From Methylophilaceae bacterium (lineage in GTDB: Bacteria > Pseudomonadota > Gammaproteobacteria > Burkholderiales > Methylophilaceae), in NCBI GenBank assembly GCA_027488395.1, contig JAIYBT010000010.1, forward strand, positions 124,001-188,000: a stretch of 64,000 nt of DNA. The letters run 5' to 3'. Each line of letters begins with the position of its first letter. Position 1 is the first letter of the stretch. Positions 1 to 7,919 of this stretch are shown here, piece after piece. The notes under the pieces are model-generated. The model saw only the letters and a program-made list of their open reading frames with translations, was not told where the DNA came from and did not search any database. A program made the translations under genes and the position numbers.

Positions 1-1131
1 TTTTTTAGAGTTTTTATCAGTGCGAAAAATAATCGGTTGTTCACGTATGATTGGATCTTGCGCAGCGACCAATGCCTCATCAATCAAATGGCGATGGGGA
101 GATTTCGTACACACCGGATCAGCCGTTTCGGCATCCCCACTGAGTAAATAAGATTGACAGCGACAACCGCCTAAATCATTTTCTTTTTCGTCACAACTAC
201 GGCATGGTTCTTTTAGCCAATCCATGCCCCGGTATTTATTGAACGCTGGTGACTCTTTCCACGCCCACTCTAACCCGTTTTCTTTGACATTCGGAAACGT
301 CATACCGGGCAATACGCGAGCAGAATGACAAGGCAGGACATCACCATTGGCCGTCACGATCATAAACACTTCGCCCCAACCATTCATACATTTTTTCGGA
401 CGGTCTGAAAAATAATCAGGCACCACAAAAAACACTTTCATCTTATTGCCAATGCGCTCACGGAACGCATTGGTGGCGGCTTCTGCGCGATTTAATTGTT
501 CACGGGTAGGCATCAACTGACTGCGATTAACCAAGCTCCAGCCATAGTATTGGGTGTTAGCAAGCTCGACATAGTCTGCACCTAAGGCTTCGGCCATCTC
601 TAAAATTTTGTCGACATGGTCGATGTTGTAGCGATGAATCACTACGTTAAGCACCATGGGGTAGCCATGCGCTTTAATCATGCCGGCTACTTTTTTCTTT
701 AATTCAAACGTACGCGTGTCGGTAATAAAGTTGCTGATATCCTCGGTGATATCGTGCATAGACAACTGAATATGATCTAATCCGCCCTCTTTAAACGCTT
801 GAATACGTTTTTCAGTTAAGCCCACACCAGAGGTAATCAGATTGCTGTAATAACCAAGTTTGTGCGCTTCGACGACGATGTCTTCGATATCGTCGCGCAA
901 TAGCGGCTCACCACCTGAGATCCCTAATTGAATCGCGCCCATCTTGCGCGCATCGCGTAAAGCAGATATCCACTGCTCGGTGGTGAGTTCGTTTTTGGTA
1001 TGTTTATCGTAATCGGTAGGGTTGTAACAAAAAGCACAGTGTAATGGGCAACGATAAGTGACTTCTGCCAATAACCAAAGTGGTTGTTTTTGTGTCACGC
1101 TTGCCGCAACGCCGTTATTTAATTGTGCCAT
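1..1131 (-). CDS. pqqE: PqqA peptide cyclase PqqE (radical SAM), 3' end cut by window
   Basis: Radical SAM enzyme that joins the Glu and Tyr side chains of the PqqA peptide, the first step of pyrroloquinoline quinone synthesis, acting in the cytoplasm with PqqD as peptide chaperone. The frame starts at an ATG at 1131 (MAQLNNGVAAS) and stays open to base 1, so 377 codons are present and only the extreme C-terminus is missing. The radical SAM cluster motif CPLHCAFC lies near residue 30, followed by GISGGEP. The C-terminal half has the cysteine-rich SPASM region, including CMNGWGE, a further CHSARV and CRSCDEKENDLGGCRC, expected to bind auxiliary Fe-S clusters. It follows pqqD after 49 bases in the same direction, so it is the distal gene of pqqBCDE. 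Family assignment is secure. Confidence 0.96.
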   Translation of the reverse strand, partial: MAQLNNGVAASVTQKQPLWLLAEVTYRCPLHCAFCYNPTDYDKHTKNELTTEQWISALRDARKMGAIQLGISGGEPLLRDDIEDIVVEAHKLGYYSNLITSGVGLTEKRIQAFKEGGLDHIQLSMHDITEDISNFITDTRTFELKKKVAGMIKAHGYPMVLNVVIHRYNIDHVDKILEMAEALGADYVELANTQYYGWSLVNRSQLMPTREQLNRAEAATNAFRERIGNKMKVFFVVPDYFSDRPKKCMNGWGEVFMIVTANGDVLPCHSARVLPGMTFPNVKENGLEWAWKESPAFNKYRGMDWLKEPCRSCDEKENDLGGCRCQSYLLSGDAETADPVCTKSPHRHLIDEALVAAQDPIIREQPIIFRTDKNSKK

Positions 1132-1180
1132 GTTGTTACCCCTTATTTGCTACACATTTGGCTATATTGATTTAAATTGC

Positions 1181-1462
1181 TTAAACGTTAATTTGACGCA
1201 ACCAGCCTTTTTCAAGGGCGAGTTCAAACATACCAATAATGTCAGCTTCAATATCGGCAACGTCAGGAAATGTGTTTTTTAACGCAGTCACAATGTCACC
1301 TACACTGACTTTGCCATCCACACGCTTTAAAATTTCGCCAGCACCGCCATGCAATTTAATCATCCCCTCTGGAAACAGAATCACATAACTCTGTTGTGCT
1401 TCTTCCCACTGAAAACGGTGATGCAATGCAATGGCATAAATATCAGTATGTTGTACGCTCAT
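1181..1462 (-). CDS. pqqD: PQQ biosynthesis peptide chaperone PqqD
   Basis: Small RRE-fold protein that binds the PqqA precursor and presents it to PqqE. The product is 93 residues, the usual PqqD size, and carries the family features RFQWEEAQQSYVILFPEG and LNGxAxEIL-like text (LHGGAGEILKRVDG). I chose the ATG at 1462 (MSVQHTDIY). The longer reading begins with a TTG inside pqqC and gains only four residues. With the ATG start the pqqC stop codon lies one base upstream, so the two genes are probably translationally coupled. No strong Shine-Dalgarno is visible, which fits coupling. Confidence 0.93.
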   Translation of the reverse strand: MSVQHTDIYAIALHHRFQWEEAQQSYVILFPEGMIKLHGGAGEILKRVDGKVSVGDIVTALKNTFPDVADIEADIIGMFELALEKGWLRQINV

Positions 1463-1463
1463 C

Positions 1464-2228
1464 TTAATGTTCAATCTTAATCACAGGCTGACGTAAATAG
1501 TCACGCCCTTCTACTTTAATCTCTGTGCTCGCCAACATAATTGAGTCAGCAATCACCCAGAGTACGTTTAATTTAAATTGTAAAATCTCTAGCGCTTTCA
1601 TTTGCATTTCGCGTGAAGTACTAAAGTACTCAAGCGTCACACCCAAGCCTTGCTCTACATCGCGGCGGGCTTCGGTTAAGCGCTTTTTAAAGTACATCAA
1701 GCCTTCTTCTTTTACCCAAGGATACATGCTAGGCCAAGAGCTAATCCGTTGCTGATGAATGTGCGGCGCGAATAACTCAGTCAAACTTGAGCAGACGCTT
1801 TCTTGCCAAGGGCGTTGTTTAGCAAAATTAATGTAAGCATCCACCGCAAATCTTACCCCAGGCGACACCATTTCTAGACTAGTGACTTGTTCGCGGGTGA
1901 GACCAACGGCTTCGCCTAAGCGCACCCAAGCTTCAATTCCGCCAATTTGGTTATCGATACCATCGTGGTCTGTGATTCTCACAATCCATTGTTTACGCAC
2001 ATCTTTATCAGGACAGTTAGATAAAATGGCAGCGTCTTTCATGGGAATGGCAATTTGATAATAAAAACGATTGGCTACCCAGCACTGTAATTGTTCTTTG
2101 GTTAATTTGCCCTCATACATCATCACGTGAAAGGGATGATAAATATGATAGCCCTGCCCTTTTTCACGCAGTCTGGCTTCAAACTCTTCACGAGTCCATG
2201 GCAATTGGTCTTGGGTTAATGCATTCAT
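1464..2228 (-). CDS. pqqC: pyrroloquinoline-quinone synthase PqqC
   Basis: Cofactor-less oxidase that carries out the final ring closure and eight-electron oxidation giving PQQ. The 254-residue product has normal family length. Recognisable segments are [17 protein letters not shown] near the start, then [41 protein letters not shown] and [15 protein letters not shown]; these hold the His, Arg and Tyr residues that line the PqqC pocket. The frame could open at a GTG at 2231, but the adjacent ATG at 2228 sits six bases behind an AGGAG ribosome site and is preferred. It follows pqqB by nine bases and abuts pqqD. Confidence 0.95.
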   Translation of the reverse strand: MNALTQDQLPWTREEFEARLREKGQGYHIYHPFHVMMYEGKLTKEQLQCWVANRFYYQIAIPMKDAAILSNCPDKDVRKQWIVRITDHDGIDNQIGGIEAWVRLGEAVGLTREQVTSLEMVSPGVRFAVDAYINFAKQRPWQESVCSSLTELFAPHIHQQRISSWPSMYPWVKEEGLMYFKKRLTEARRDVEQGLGVTLEYFSTSREMQMKALEILQFKLNVLWVIADSIMLASTEIKVEGRDYLRQPVIKIEH

Positions 2229-2237
2229 CACGCGCTC

Positions 2238-3179
2238 CTAAAGAATTATGTCCATACCGTCGAAAGCCACTTCAATCTGATGTTGATTGAGAATAGCACG
2301 TTCGGCTGAGTCTTCTCTTAAAATGGGGTTGGTATTATTGATATGAATTAAAACTTTGCGTACGGACTTATCTGTGCCAAATTTATCAAGTTCTTCAATC
2401 ATGCCGCCGGGGCCAGATTGAGGATTGTGGCCGATACTGCGCGCCGTTTTCGTCATCAAGCCCATATCTAACATTTCAGTATTGGTCCAGAACGTACCAT
2501 CCACCATAATGCAATCGGCTTGTGTCATCAGCGGTGGTAAATGCGGCTCAATTTCGGCCAAACCAGGTGAATACCAGCATTTTTTACCTGTGCTGATTTC
2601 TTCGATCAACACGCCAATGGTGTCACCAGGATGGGGGTCATTACGATGCGGTGAATATGGCGGCGCAGCACTTTTGAGCGCTACCGTGGTAAACCGTAAG
2701 TTGGGCACGTTAGGAATTTCAAAGGTACTGGCGTTAGCAACATTGTCAGCATCCACGGGGATTTCGTGATGGTTAACGCCACAGTAATGGCCTAATATGT
2801 TTAAGATTTGATTACCACTGGTGAGGTCTTCGTACACCATTTTAGTACAGTAGATTTCGCGCTTAACTTGACCTTCACGCAACATAAACAAGCCTGTGGT
2901 GTGATCGATCTGTGCATCAATTAAAATAATCGCTTTGATGCCAGAATCGCGCACTGCACGACCAGGTTGTAGCGGTGGAAATTCTTGAATTTGTTGAAGT
3001 ACATCGGGTGAGGTATTGAATAGTACCCAATCAACACCATTACTTGACACGCAAATCGAAGATTGTGTGCGACGGGTGGCTTTGATAGTGCCTTTACGTA
3101 AGCCGTCACAGTTAAAACAGTTACAGTTCCATTGTGGAAAACCACCGCCAGCGCCAGCGCCTAATACATGTATGTGCAT
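2238..3179 (-). CDS. pqqB: PQQ biosynthesis protein PqqB (MBL fold)
   Basis: Metallo-beta-lactamase-fold iron-dependent oxygenase proposed to hydroxylate the Tyr part of the PqqE/protease-released Glu-Tyr product. The 313-residue protein starts MHIHVLGAGAGGGFPQWNC. The structural zinc site is visible as WNCNCFNCDG, and the canonical HxHxDH motif is degenerate (IDAQIDHTTGLF), as is usual for PqqB. It is the first gene of pqqBCDE here. The roughly 245 bases upstream encode no PqqA peptide, which is the normal first gene of this operon; a pqqA lies instead at 43398-43469. Confidence 0.95.
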   Translation of the reverse strand: MHIHVLGAGAGGGFPQWNCNCFNCDGLRKGTIKATRRTQSSICVSSNGVDWVLFNTSPDVLQQIQEFPPLQPGRAVRDSGIKAIILIDAQIDHTTGLFMLREGQVKREIYCTKMVYEDLTSGNQILNILGHYCGVNHHEIPVDADNVANASTFEIPNVPNLRFTTVALKSAAPPYSPHRNDPHPGDTIGVLIEEISTGKKCWYSPGLAEIEPHLPPLMTQADCIMVDGTFWTNTEMLDMGLMTKTARSIGHNPQSGPGGMIEELDKFGTDKSVRKVLIHINNTNPILREDSAERAILNQHQIEVAFDGMDIIL

Positions 3180-3212
3180 ATTCTTTTCTTATTGAATGGT
3201 TGGTGAATGCGA

Positions 3213-3294
3213 AGTATAGGCTAGGCGCATACCTCTTATAAAATGTGCGCAAAAGTTGCGTGCATTGAAGTAGACTCGCATCATACGCATGCGT
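3213..3294 (-). promoter_or_regulatory. putative pqqBCDE promoter/operator region
   Basis: Reading toward pqqB, a -10-like TATACT lies at 3218-3213. It overlaps an imperfect dyad at 3214-3232 (GTAT..GC TAG GC..ATAC). A perfect 10-base palindrome, ACGCATGCGT, sits further upstream at 3285-3294. No good -35 hexamer at standard spacing was found. The rest of 3180-3373 shows nothing coding. That this is the promoter is inferred from position: the upstream aromatic gene is closed off by a terminator, so pqqBCDE needs its own start site. Confidence 0.3.
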
Positions 3295-3373
3295 TGCAAG
3301 CCTAGCCTGCTAGTCTCAATGATTCATTGCTAGTGATTTTCATGAGCCCCCATCTTGCATTTACGATGCCCAT

Positions 3374-3400
3374 AAAAAAGCCGCACAATCATCTGCGGCT
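3374..3400 (-). terminator. rho-independent terminator after DAHP synthase gene
   Basis: Seven-base-pair stem AGCCGCA/TGCGGCT around an eight-base loop. On the minus strand it is followed by a run of six T, 24 bases beyond the stop codon of the DAHP synthase gene. It separates the aromatic cluster from pqqBCDE. Confidence 0.85.
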
Positions 3401-3424
3401 AAATGACAACGGATGTTAATAATA

Positions 3425-4510
3425 TTAACAATCTGCAGCTGCTAAGGTGGCGCGCCGCAGTTTGACAGCACGTGCGAGTGTTTCAAGTACTTCGACTGAG
3501 TCCTCCCAGCCAAGACAAGCGTCAGTAATGGATTGACCATAAGTTAAAGCACAACCCGGGGTGTGGTCTTGGCGACCTTCATTGATGTGTGACTCCAACA
3601 TGACGCCGATGATTCTGGTATCCCCCGCCGCAACCTGTTGCGCAACGTCATCCACCACCACTATTTGGTTTTTAAATTGCTTTTGGCTATTGCCGTGACT
3701 ACAGTCAATCATCAATACAGGCGCTAAGCCAGCCTCTGCGAGTAAGCCACAGACGCTGTTCACACTGGATGCATCAAAATTTGGTTGTTTGCCACCGCGT
3801 AAAATCACGTGGCAATCATCATTCCCTTTGGTGGCAATAATGGCTGATTCACCTTGTTTTGTGACCGATAAAAAATGATGTGGACTCGCCGCCGTTTTGA
3901 TTGCATCAATGGCCACTTTAGCGCCCCCATCTGTACCATTTTTGAAGCCTACAGGACAGGACAAGCCAGACGCTAACTCACGGTGCACTTGTGATTCGGT
4001 CGTCCGCGCGCCAATCGCACCCCAACTGACCAAATCAGCCGTATATTGTGGTGTGATCATATCCAAAAACTCTGTGCCGGCTGGCATACCAAGTTCATTC
4101 ACGTCCAATAAAAAGCGACGGGCTTTTTCGAGGCCATCATTAATGTCATAACTTCCATCTAAGTGCGGATCGTTGATCAAACCCTTCCAACCCACAGTGG
4201 TTCTGGGCTTTTCAAAATACACACGCATCACGATCAATAACTCATTCGACAATCGTTGACGAAGTGATAGCAGTTGTCTCGCATAGGCCAACCCAGCTTC
4301 TGTATCATGAATTGAGCAAGGTCCAATGATCACCAATAGACGATCATCACCTTGATGCAAAATTTGATGGATTGCTGCGCGCGTTTTAATGATGTTTTGT
4401 GTACTACCCGCGCTTTCTTGTAAACGTGACAATAAGTCTGCCGGCTTGATCAGCGGCTTAATTTCCAACACGCGCACATCATCTGTGGCTAATTTTTCGT
4501 ATGCAGTCAT
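3425..4510 (-). CDS. aroG: 3-deoxy-7-phosphoheptulonate synthase (class I DAHP synthase)
   Basis: Condenses phosphoenolpyruvate with erythrose 4-phosphate, the entry step of the shikimate pathway. The product is 361 residues from the ATG at 4510 (MTAYEKLATDDVRV), close to the 350-residue E. coli AroF/G/H. A longer frame would need a TTG start inside hisC. Family motifs include LVIIGPCSIHD, MRVYFEKPRTTVGWKGLINDP-like text, WGAIGARTTESQ and MIDCSHGNSQK. It lies ten bases after hisC, at the end of a serC-pheA-hisC run, and is followed by a terminator. Which aromatic amino acid inhibits it cannot be told from sequence alone, so the symbol is by family rather than isozyme. Confidence 0.93.
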   Translation of the reverse strand: MTAYEKLATDDVRVLEIKPLIKPADLLSRLQESAGSTQNIIKTRAAIHQILHQGDDRLLVIIGPCSIHDTEAGLAYARQLLSLRQRLSNELLIVMRVYFEKPRTTVGWKGLINDPHLDGSYDINDGLEKARRFLLDVNELGMPAGTEFLDMITPQYTADLVSWGAIGARTTESQVHRELASGLSCPVGFKNGTDGGAKVAIDAIKTAASPHHFLSVTKQGESAIIATKGNDDCHVILRGGKQPNFDASSVNSVCGLLAEAGLAPVLMIDCSHGNSQKQFKNQIVVVDDVAQQVAAGDTRIIGVMLESHINEGRQDHTPGCALTYGQSITDACLGWEDSVEVLETLARAVKLRRATLAAADC

Positions 4511-4520
4511 AAGGGGAGAA

Positions 4521-5624
4521 TTAAGCCTGAAGGATCTGTCCAAGCACGTCTAATAAACGCGCATTTTCACTGAATAAGCCAATACTGACCCGTAAATAAT
4601 CAGGCATGTGGTAATTGGCGACAGGACGCACAATCACGCCATGTTGCAATAGTTGTTGATTCACTTGGGCCGCATTGGCCACTTTAAAACTTACAAAATT
4701 GGCATAAGAAGGAATATAGCTTAAACCAAGCGCTGTTAACCCTTGCGTCATTTGGGCCATCCCCGCTTGATTGGCCGCATAACTACGCGCCACAAAATCA
4801 TCATCCTGAAGCGATACTACCGCCGCCGCTTGCGCAATGCTGTTCACGTTAAATGGCTGGCGAACACGGTTCATTAGATCAGCCAATGCAGGATGCATGA
4901 GGCCAAAACCAATTCTCAAGCCAGCCAAACCATACGCTTTAGAAAAGGTGCGGGAGATGATTAAATTATCAAACTCAGCTAACCAAGTAATCGCTTCTGA
5001 TTTATCAAGCGCAGATAAATATTCATCATAGGCTTCATCAAGTACCACCAACACATGCTTGGGCACTTGTTGTAAAAAATCTTTGAGCGTGCTTTTATCA
5101 ATCAACGTACCCGTCGGGTTATTGGGATTAGCCACAAAAATCAGTTTCGTTTTTGGTGTAATCGCCGCTAAAAATCCAGCTAAATCGTGTCCAAAATCAA
5201 TCGCTGGCACAACCACGCCTTTAGCACCCACGGCTTGCGTCACCAGTGGATATACCGCAAACGCATGCTGTGAATATATCGTTTCATCTCCCGCTGTTAA
5301 AAAGGCCCGAGCAGCCAGTTCTAGAATATCGTTTGAGCCGTTGCCAAAAACGATCTGTTGCGTTGAAACACCAAATTTGTGTGAAACCGCGTCGCGCAGT
5401 GCAAACGTATTGCCGTCCGGATAGCGTGCAATTTCACTGATGGCGTCTTCAATCGCCATTTGTGCCTTTGGGCTCATGCCGAGCGGGTTTTCGTTTGAGG
5501 CAAGTTTAACAATATCGGCCTCGTTCAGGCCCATTTCGCGTGCCAGTTCTGCGATCGGCTTACCGCCCTGGTATGGGGCTATGCTTCGAATATGGTCAGG
5601 GGCTAAGTTTGAGAGTAATGACAT
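4521..5624 (-). CDS. hisC: histidinol-phosphate / aromatic aminotransferase HisC
   Basis: PLP-dependent fold type I aminotransferase. The 367-residue product starts at the ATG at 5624 (MSLLSNLAPDHIRSI), just downstream of pheA; the longer frame overlaps pheA and lacks family support. The pyridoxal-phosphate lysine lies in SRTFSKAYGLAGLRIG, with NPNNPTGT and DEAYDEYL upstream. By family it converts imidazole-acetol phosphate to histidinol phosphate. Its position between pheA and DAHP synthase, a known setting for the HisC2-type paralogue, suggests it may mainly transaminate prephenate or phenylpyruvate. The substrate preference is inference. Confidence 0.92.
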   Translation of the reverse strand: MSLLSNLAPDHIRSIAPYQGGKPIAELAREMGLNEADIVKLASNENPLGMSPKAQMAIEDAISEIARYPDGNTFALRDAVSHKFGVSTQQIVFGNGSNDILELAARAFLTAGDETIYSQHAFAVYPLVTQAVGAKGVVVPAIDFGHDLAGFLAAITPKTKLIFVANPNNPTGTLIDKSTLKDFLQQVPKHVLVVLDEAYDEYLSALDKSEAITWLAEFDNLIISRTFSKAYGLAGLRIGFGLMHPALADLMNRVRQPFNVNSIAQAAAVVSLQDDDFVARSYAANQAGMAQMTQGLTALGLSYIPSYANFVSFKVANAAQVNQQLLQHGVIVRPVANYHMPDYLRVSIGLFSENARLLDVLGQILQA

Positions 5625-5634
5625 AAAATTTAAG

Positions 5635-6717
5635 TTAAATAATGGCTGTCGGATAGGAACCCAACACTTTGAGTAAAGTTGCACGGCTGGCCAAATCGCT
5701 CAGCGCAGCATGCACGGCCGCATCGGTTTGATGCCCTTCAATATCCACATAAAACACGTAATTCCATAAGTCTTGTCGTGATGGTCTAGATTCTAACTTG
5801 GTCATGCTCACGCCATGTTTTGCAAATGGGGCAAGCAACTCAACCACAGCACCGGGTTTATTTTGCGCACTCATGACTAAGGATGTTTTATCTTGGCCTG
5901 AGGGTGCTACGCCATGCGTGCCCAGTACCAAAAAGCGCGTTGTATTTTTTGGATCATCTTCGATGTTTTCAGCCAACACATGTAACTGAAATAACTCTGC
6001 TGCTCGTTTACTGGCGATTGCCGCTGCAAAAGTCCCTTGGCTCGCAACCAACTCGTGGATCATTTGTGCGGCGCGCGCATTACTGGTCACCGCTTCACGC
6101 TCGGTATGTGGTAAATGATGATTCAGCCACTCATGGCATTGTGCCAATGACTGCGCGTGCGAAAAAATATGCGTAATTTGGCTAATATCTTGTTGTGCCG
6201 ACAATAAACAATGATGCACGGGTAGGGTCACTTCACCAATGACCTGTAATGGACTGGCTAACAACAAATCTAGCGTAATCCCCACTGCGCCTTCAGTCGA
6301 GTTTTCAACAGGCACGACCGCGTAATCGGCCTGACCTGCTTCTACCGTTCTGAACACTTCGTCAATACTGCCGCACACCACGGCTTGTCTACCCTGACCA
6401 AATTGCTTCAGTGCGGCTTCCTCGCTGTAGGTGCCAAGCGGCCCCAAGAACGCAATCGATAGCTCTTTTTCAAGTGCACGGCAATTCGACATGACCGCTC
6501 GAAAAATATGGCTTATCGCTTCATCCGCCAATGGTCCTTGATTTTCAGCTTGCAAGCGACGAATCACTTGCGCCTCACGTTCGGGCCGGTAAATCACACC
6601 ATCGGATTTTACATGACCGATTTCACGTGCCAACTGCGCACGCTCGTTGACCAAGGCCAATAATTGCGAGTCTATCGCGTCAATTTTATTTCTAAATTGT
6701 ATTAATAAATCAGACAT
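5635..6717 (-). CDS. pheA: bifunctional chorismate mutase / prephenate dehydratase (P-protein)
   Basis: Converts chorismate to prephenate and prephenate to phenylpyruvate. Three domains are readable in 360 residues. An AroQ-type chorismate mutase spans residues 1-90 (IDAIDSQLLALVNERAQLAREIG). A prephenate dehydratase begins near residue 93 (IAFLGPLGTYSEEAA) and ends with the NTTRFLVLG segment near 264. A C-terminal ACT domain spans about 278-355 (GAVVELLAPFAKHGVSMTKLESRPS) and holds the family's phenylalanine-binding signature for feedback control. It lies 13 bases after serC and 10 before hisC, so the three are one transcription unit. Confidence 0.96.
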   Translation of the reverse strand: MSDLLIQFRNKIDAIDSQLLALVNERAQLAREIGHVKSDGVIYRPEREAQVIRRLQAENQGPLADEAISHIFRAVMSNCRALEKELSIAFLGPLGTYSEEAALKQFGQGRQAVVCGSIDEVFRTVEAGQADYAVVPVENSTEGAVGITLDLLLASPLQVIGEVTLPVHHCLLSAQQDISQITHIFSHAQSLAQCHEWLNHHLPHTEREAVTSNARAAQMIHELVASQGTFAAAIASKRAAELFQLHVLAENIEDDPKNTTRFLVLGTHGVAPSGQDKTSLVMSAQNKPGAVVELLAPFAKHGVSMTKLESRPSRQDLWNYVFYVDIEGHQTDAAVHAALSDLASRATLLKVLGSYPTAII

Positions 6718-6730
6718 TTAAAATAATTAA

Positions 6731-7819
6731 TTAAAGTGATTTTGTATGTTTTTCTGCAAACGACTGCATCATTGTAACCAAGGCTTGTACCCCTTCAATT
6801 GGCATGGCGTTATACATACTGGCGCGCATACCACCGACTGAGCGATGCCCTTTCAGCTGCAATAACCCAGCCTCTTCCGCGGCCTTTAAAAAGGCATCGT
6901 TCAATGCCTCATCACGTAAACTAAAAGGAATATTCATACGAGAGCGATACGCTTTTTCGATCTTGTTTTCATAAAAATCTGTTTGATCCAAATAGTCATA
7001 CAATAATGAGGCTTTTGCGATGTTGGCTTGCTCGATGGCAGCAACACCCCCTTGTGCCAATAACCACTCAAATACTAGCCCCGCTATGTAAATGCTGTAG
7101 GTAGGTGGGGTATTGATCATGCTTTGATGCTCTGCTTGGGTTTTCCAATGAAACACCGCTGGCGTCAATGGTGAAGCCTGCGCTAATAAGTCTTCGCGCA
7201 CGATGACTAAACACAAGCCTGCAGGACCGATGTTTTTTTGCGCCCCCCCATATATCACCCCATATTGAGACACATCGATGGGGCGTGACAATATATGTGA
7301 TGACATGTCTGCCACAATCGGTACGCCATGCGTATCTGGGACATCGATAAACTCAACCCCGTTGATCGTTTCATTGGTGCAATAATGGACATATGCCGCA
7401 TCAGGATTAAGCTTCCATTGACTAAACGCTGGTACGTGGGTAAAGCCACTGTTCTCAGCTGAGGCGGCAACATGAATGTGTCCGTAAGCTTTCGCATCTT
7501 CAACACTACGCTTACTCCAAGCCCCCGTGACCACATAATCTGCGGATTTGCCGTTAAGCAAATTCATCGGAATAATCGCATTTTCACCAATTGCGCCACC
7601 TTGTAAAAATAGCACTTTATAGTTGGCTGGAATATTTAACAGCTGGCGGAAATCCGCTTCGGTTTTTTCTAAGATATAGGTGAACTCTTTGCCACGGTGC
7701 GACATTTCCATCACACTCATGCCGCTCCCATGCCAATCCAGCATCTCTTGTTGCGCACGCTCTAATACGGGTTTAGGTAATACTGCGGGCCCCGCAGAAA
7801 AGTTAAATATTTTTTTCAT
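6731..7819 (-). CDS. serC: phosphoserine aminotransferase SerC
   Basis: Transaminates 3-phosphohydroxypyruvate to phosphoserine with glutamate, and can serve the matching step of pyridoxine synthesis. The 362-residue product starts MKKIFNFSAGPAVLPKPVLE. The cofactor lysine lies in YGGAQKNIGPAGLC, and the C-terminus has the conserved HRSVGGMRASMYNAMP. Length and motifs match the family. The gyrA-serC-pheA order is widespread in beta- and gammaproteobacteria. The 100 bases before it separate it from gyrA and may hold its own promoter; I see an inverted repeat (TTGAT..ATCAA) but no clear hexamers. Confidence 0.96.
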   Translation of the reverse strand: MKKIFNFSAGPAVLPKPVLERAQQEMLDWHGSGMSVMEMSHRGKEFTYILEKTEADFRQLLNIPANYKVLFLQGGAIGENAIIPMNLLNGKSADYVVTGAWSKRSVEDAKAYGHIHVAASAENSGFTHVPAFSQWKLNPDAAYVHYCTNETINGVEFIDVPDTHGVPIVADMSSHILSRPIDVSQYGVIYGGAQKNIGPAGLCLVIVREDLLAQASPLTPAVFHWKTQAEHQSMINTPPTYSIYIAGLVFEWLLAQGGVAAIEQANIAKASLLYDYLDQTDFYENKIEKAYRSRMNIPFSLRDEALNDAFLKAAEEAGLLQLKGHRSVGGMRASMYNAMPIEGVQALVTMMQSFAEKHTKSL

Positions 7820-7919
7820 AGCTCAATTTAGAACGTTCGCGTAAGGCTGGTTATTATTAGTTGCTGTGATATGGTGCATTGATTGTCAGTCATCAATCTT
7901 AACGGCCTAGCACCGCAAA

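Noticed and set aside
1058-1282. Plus-strand frame over the pqqE start and pqqD end
   Set aside because: It is antisense to two secure genes and has no family features.
3180-3373. Expected pqqA just upstream of pqqB
   Set aside because: Read both strands for the E-x3-Y peptide pattern and found no matching short frame.
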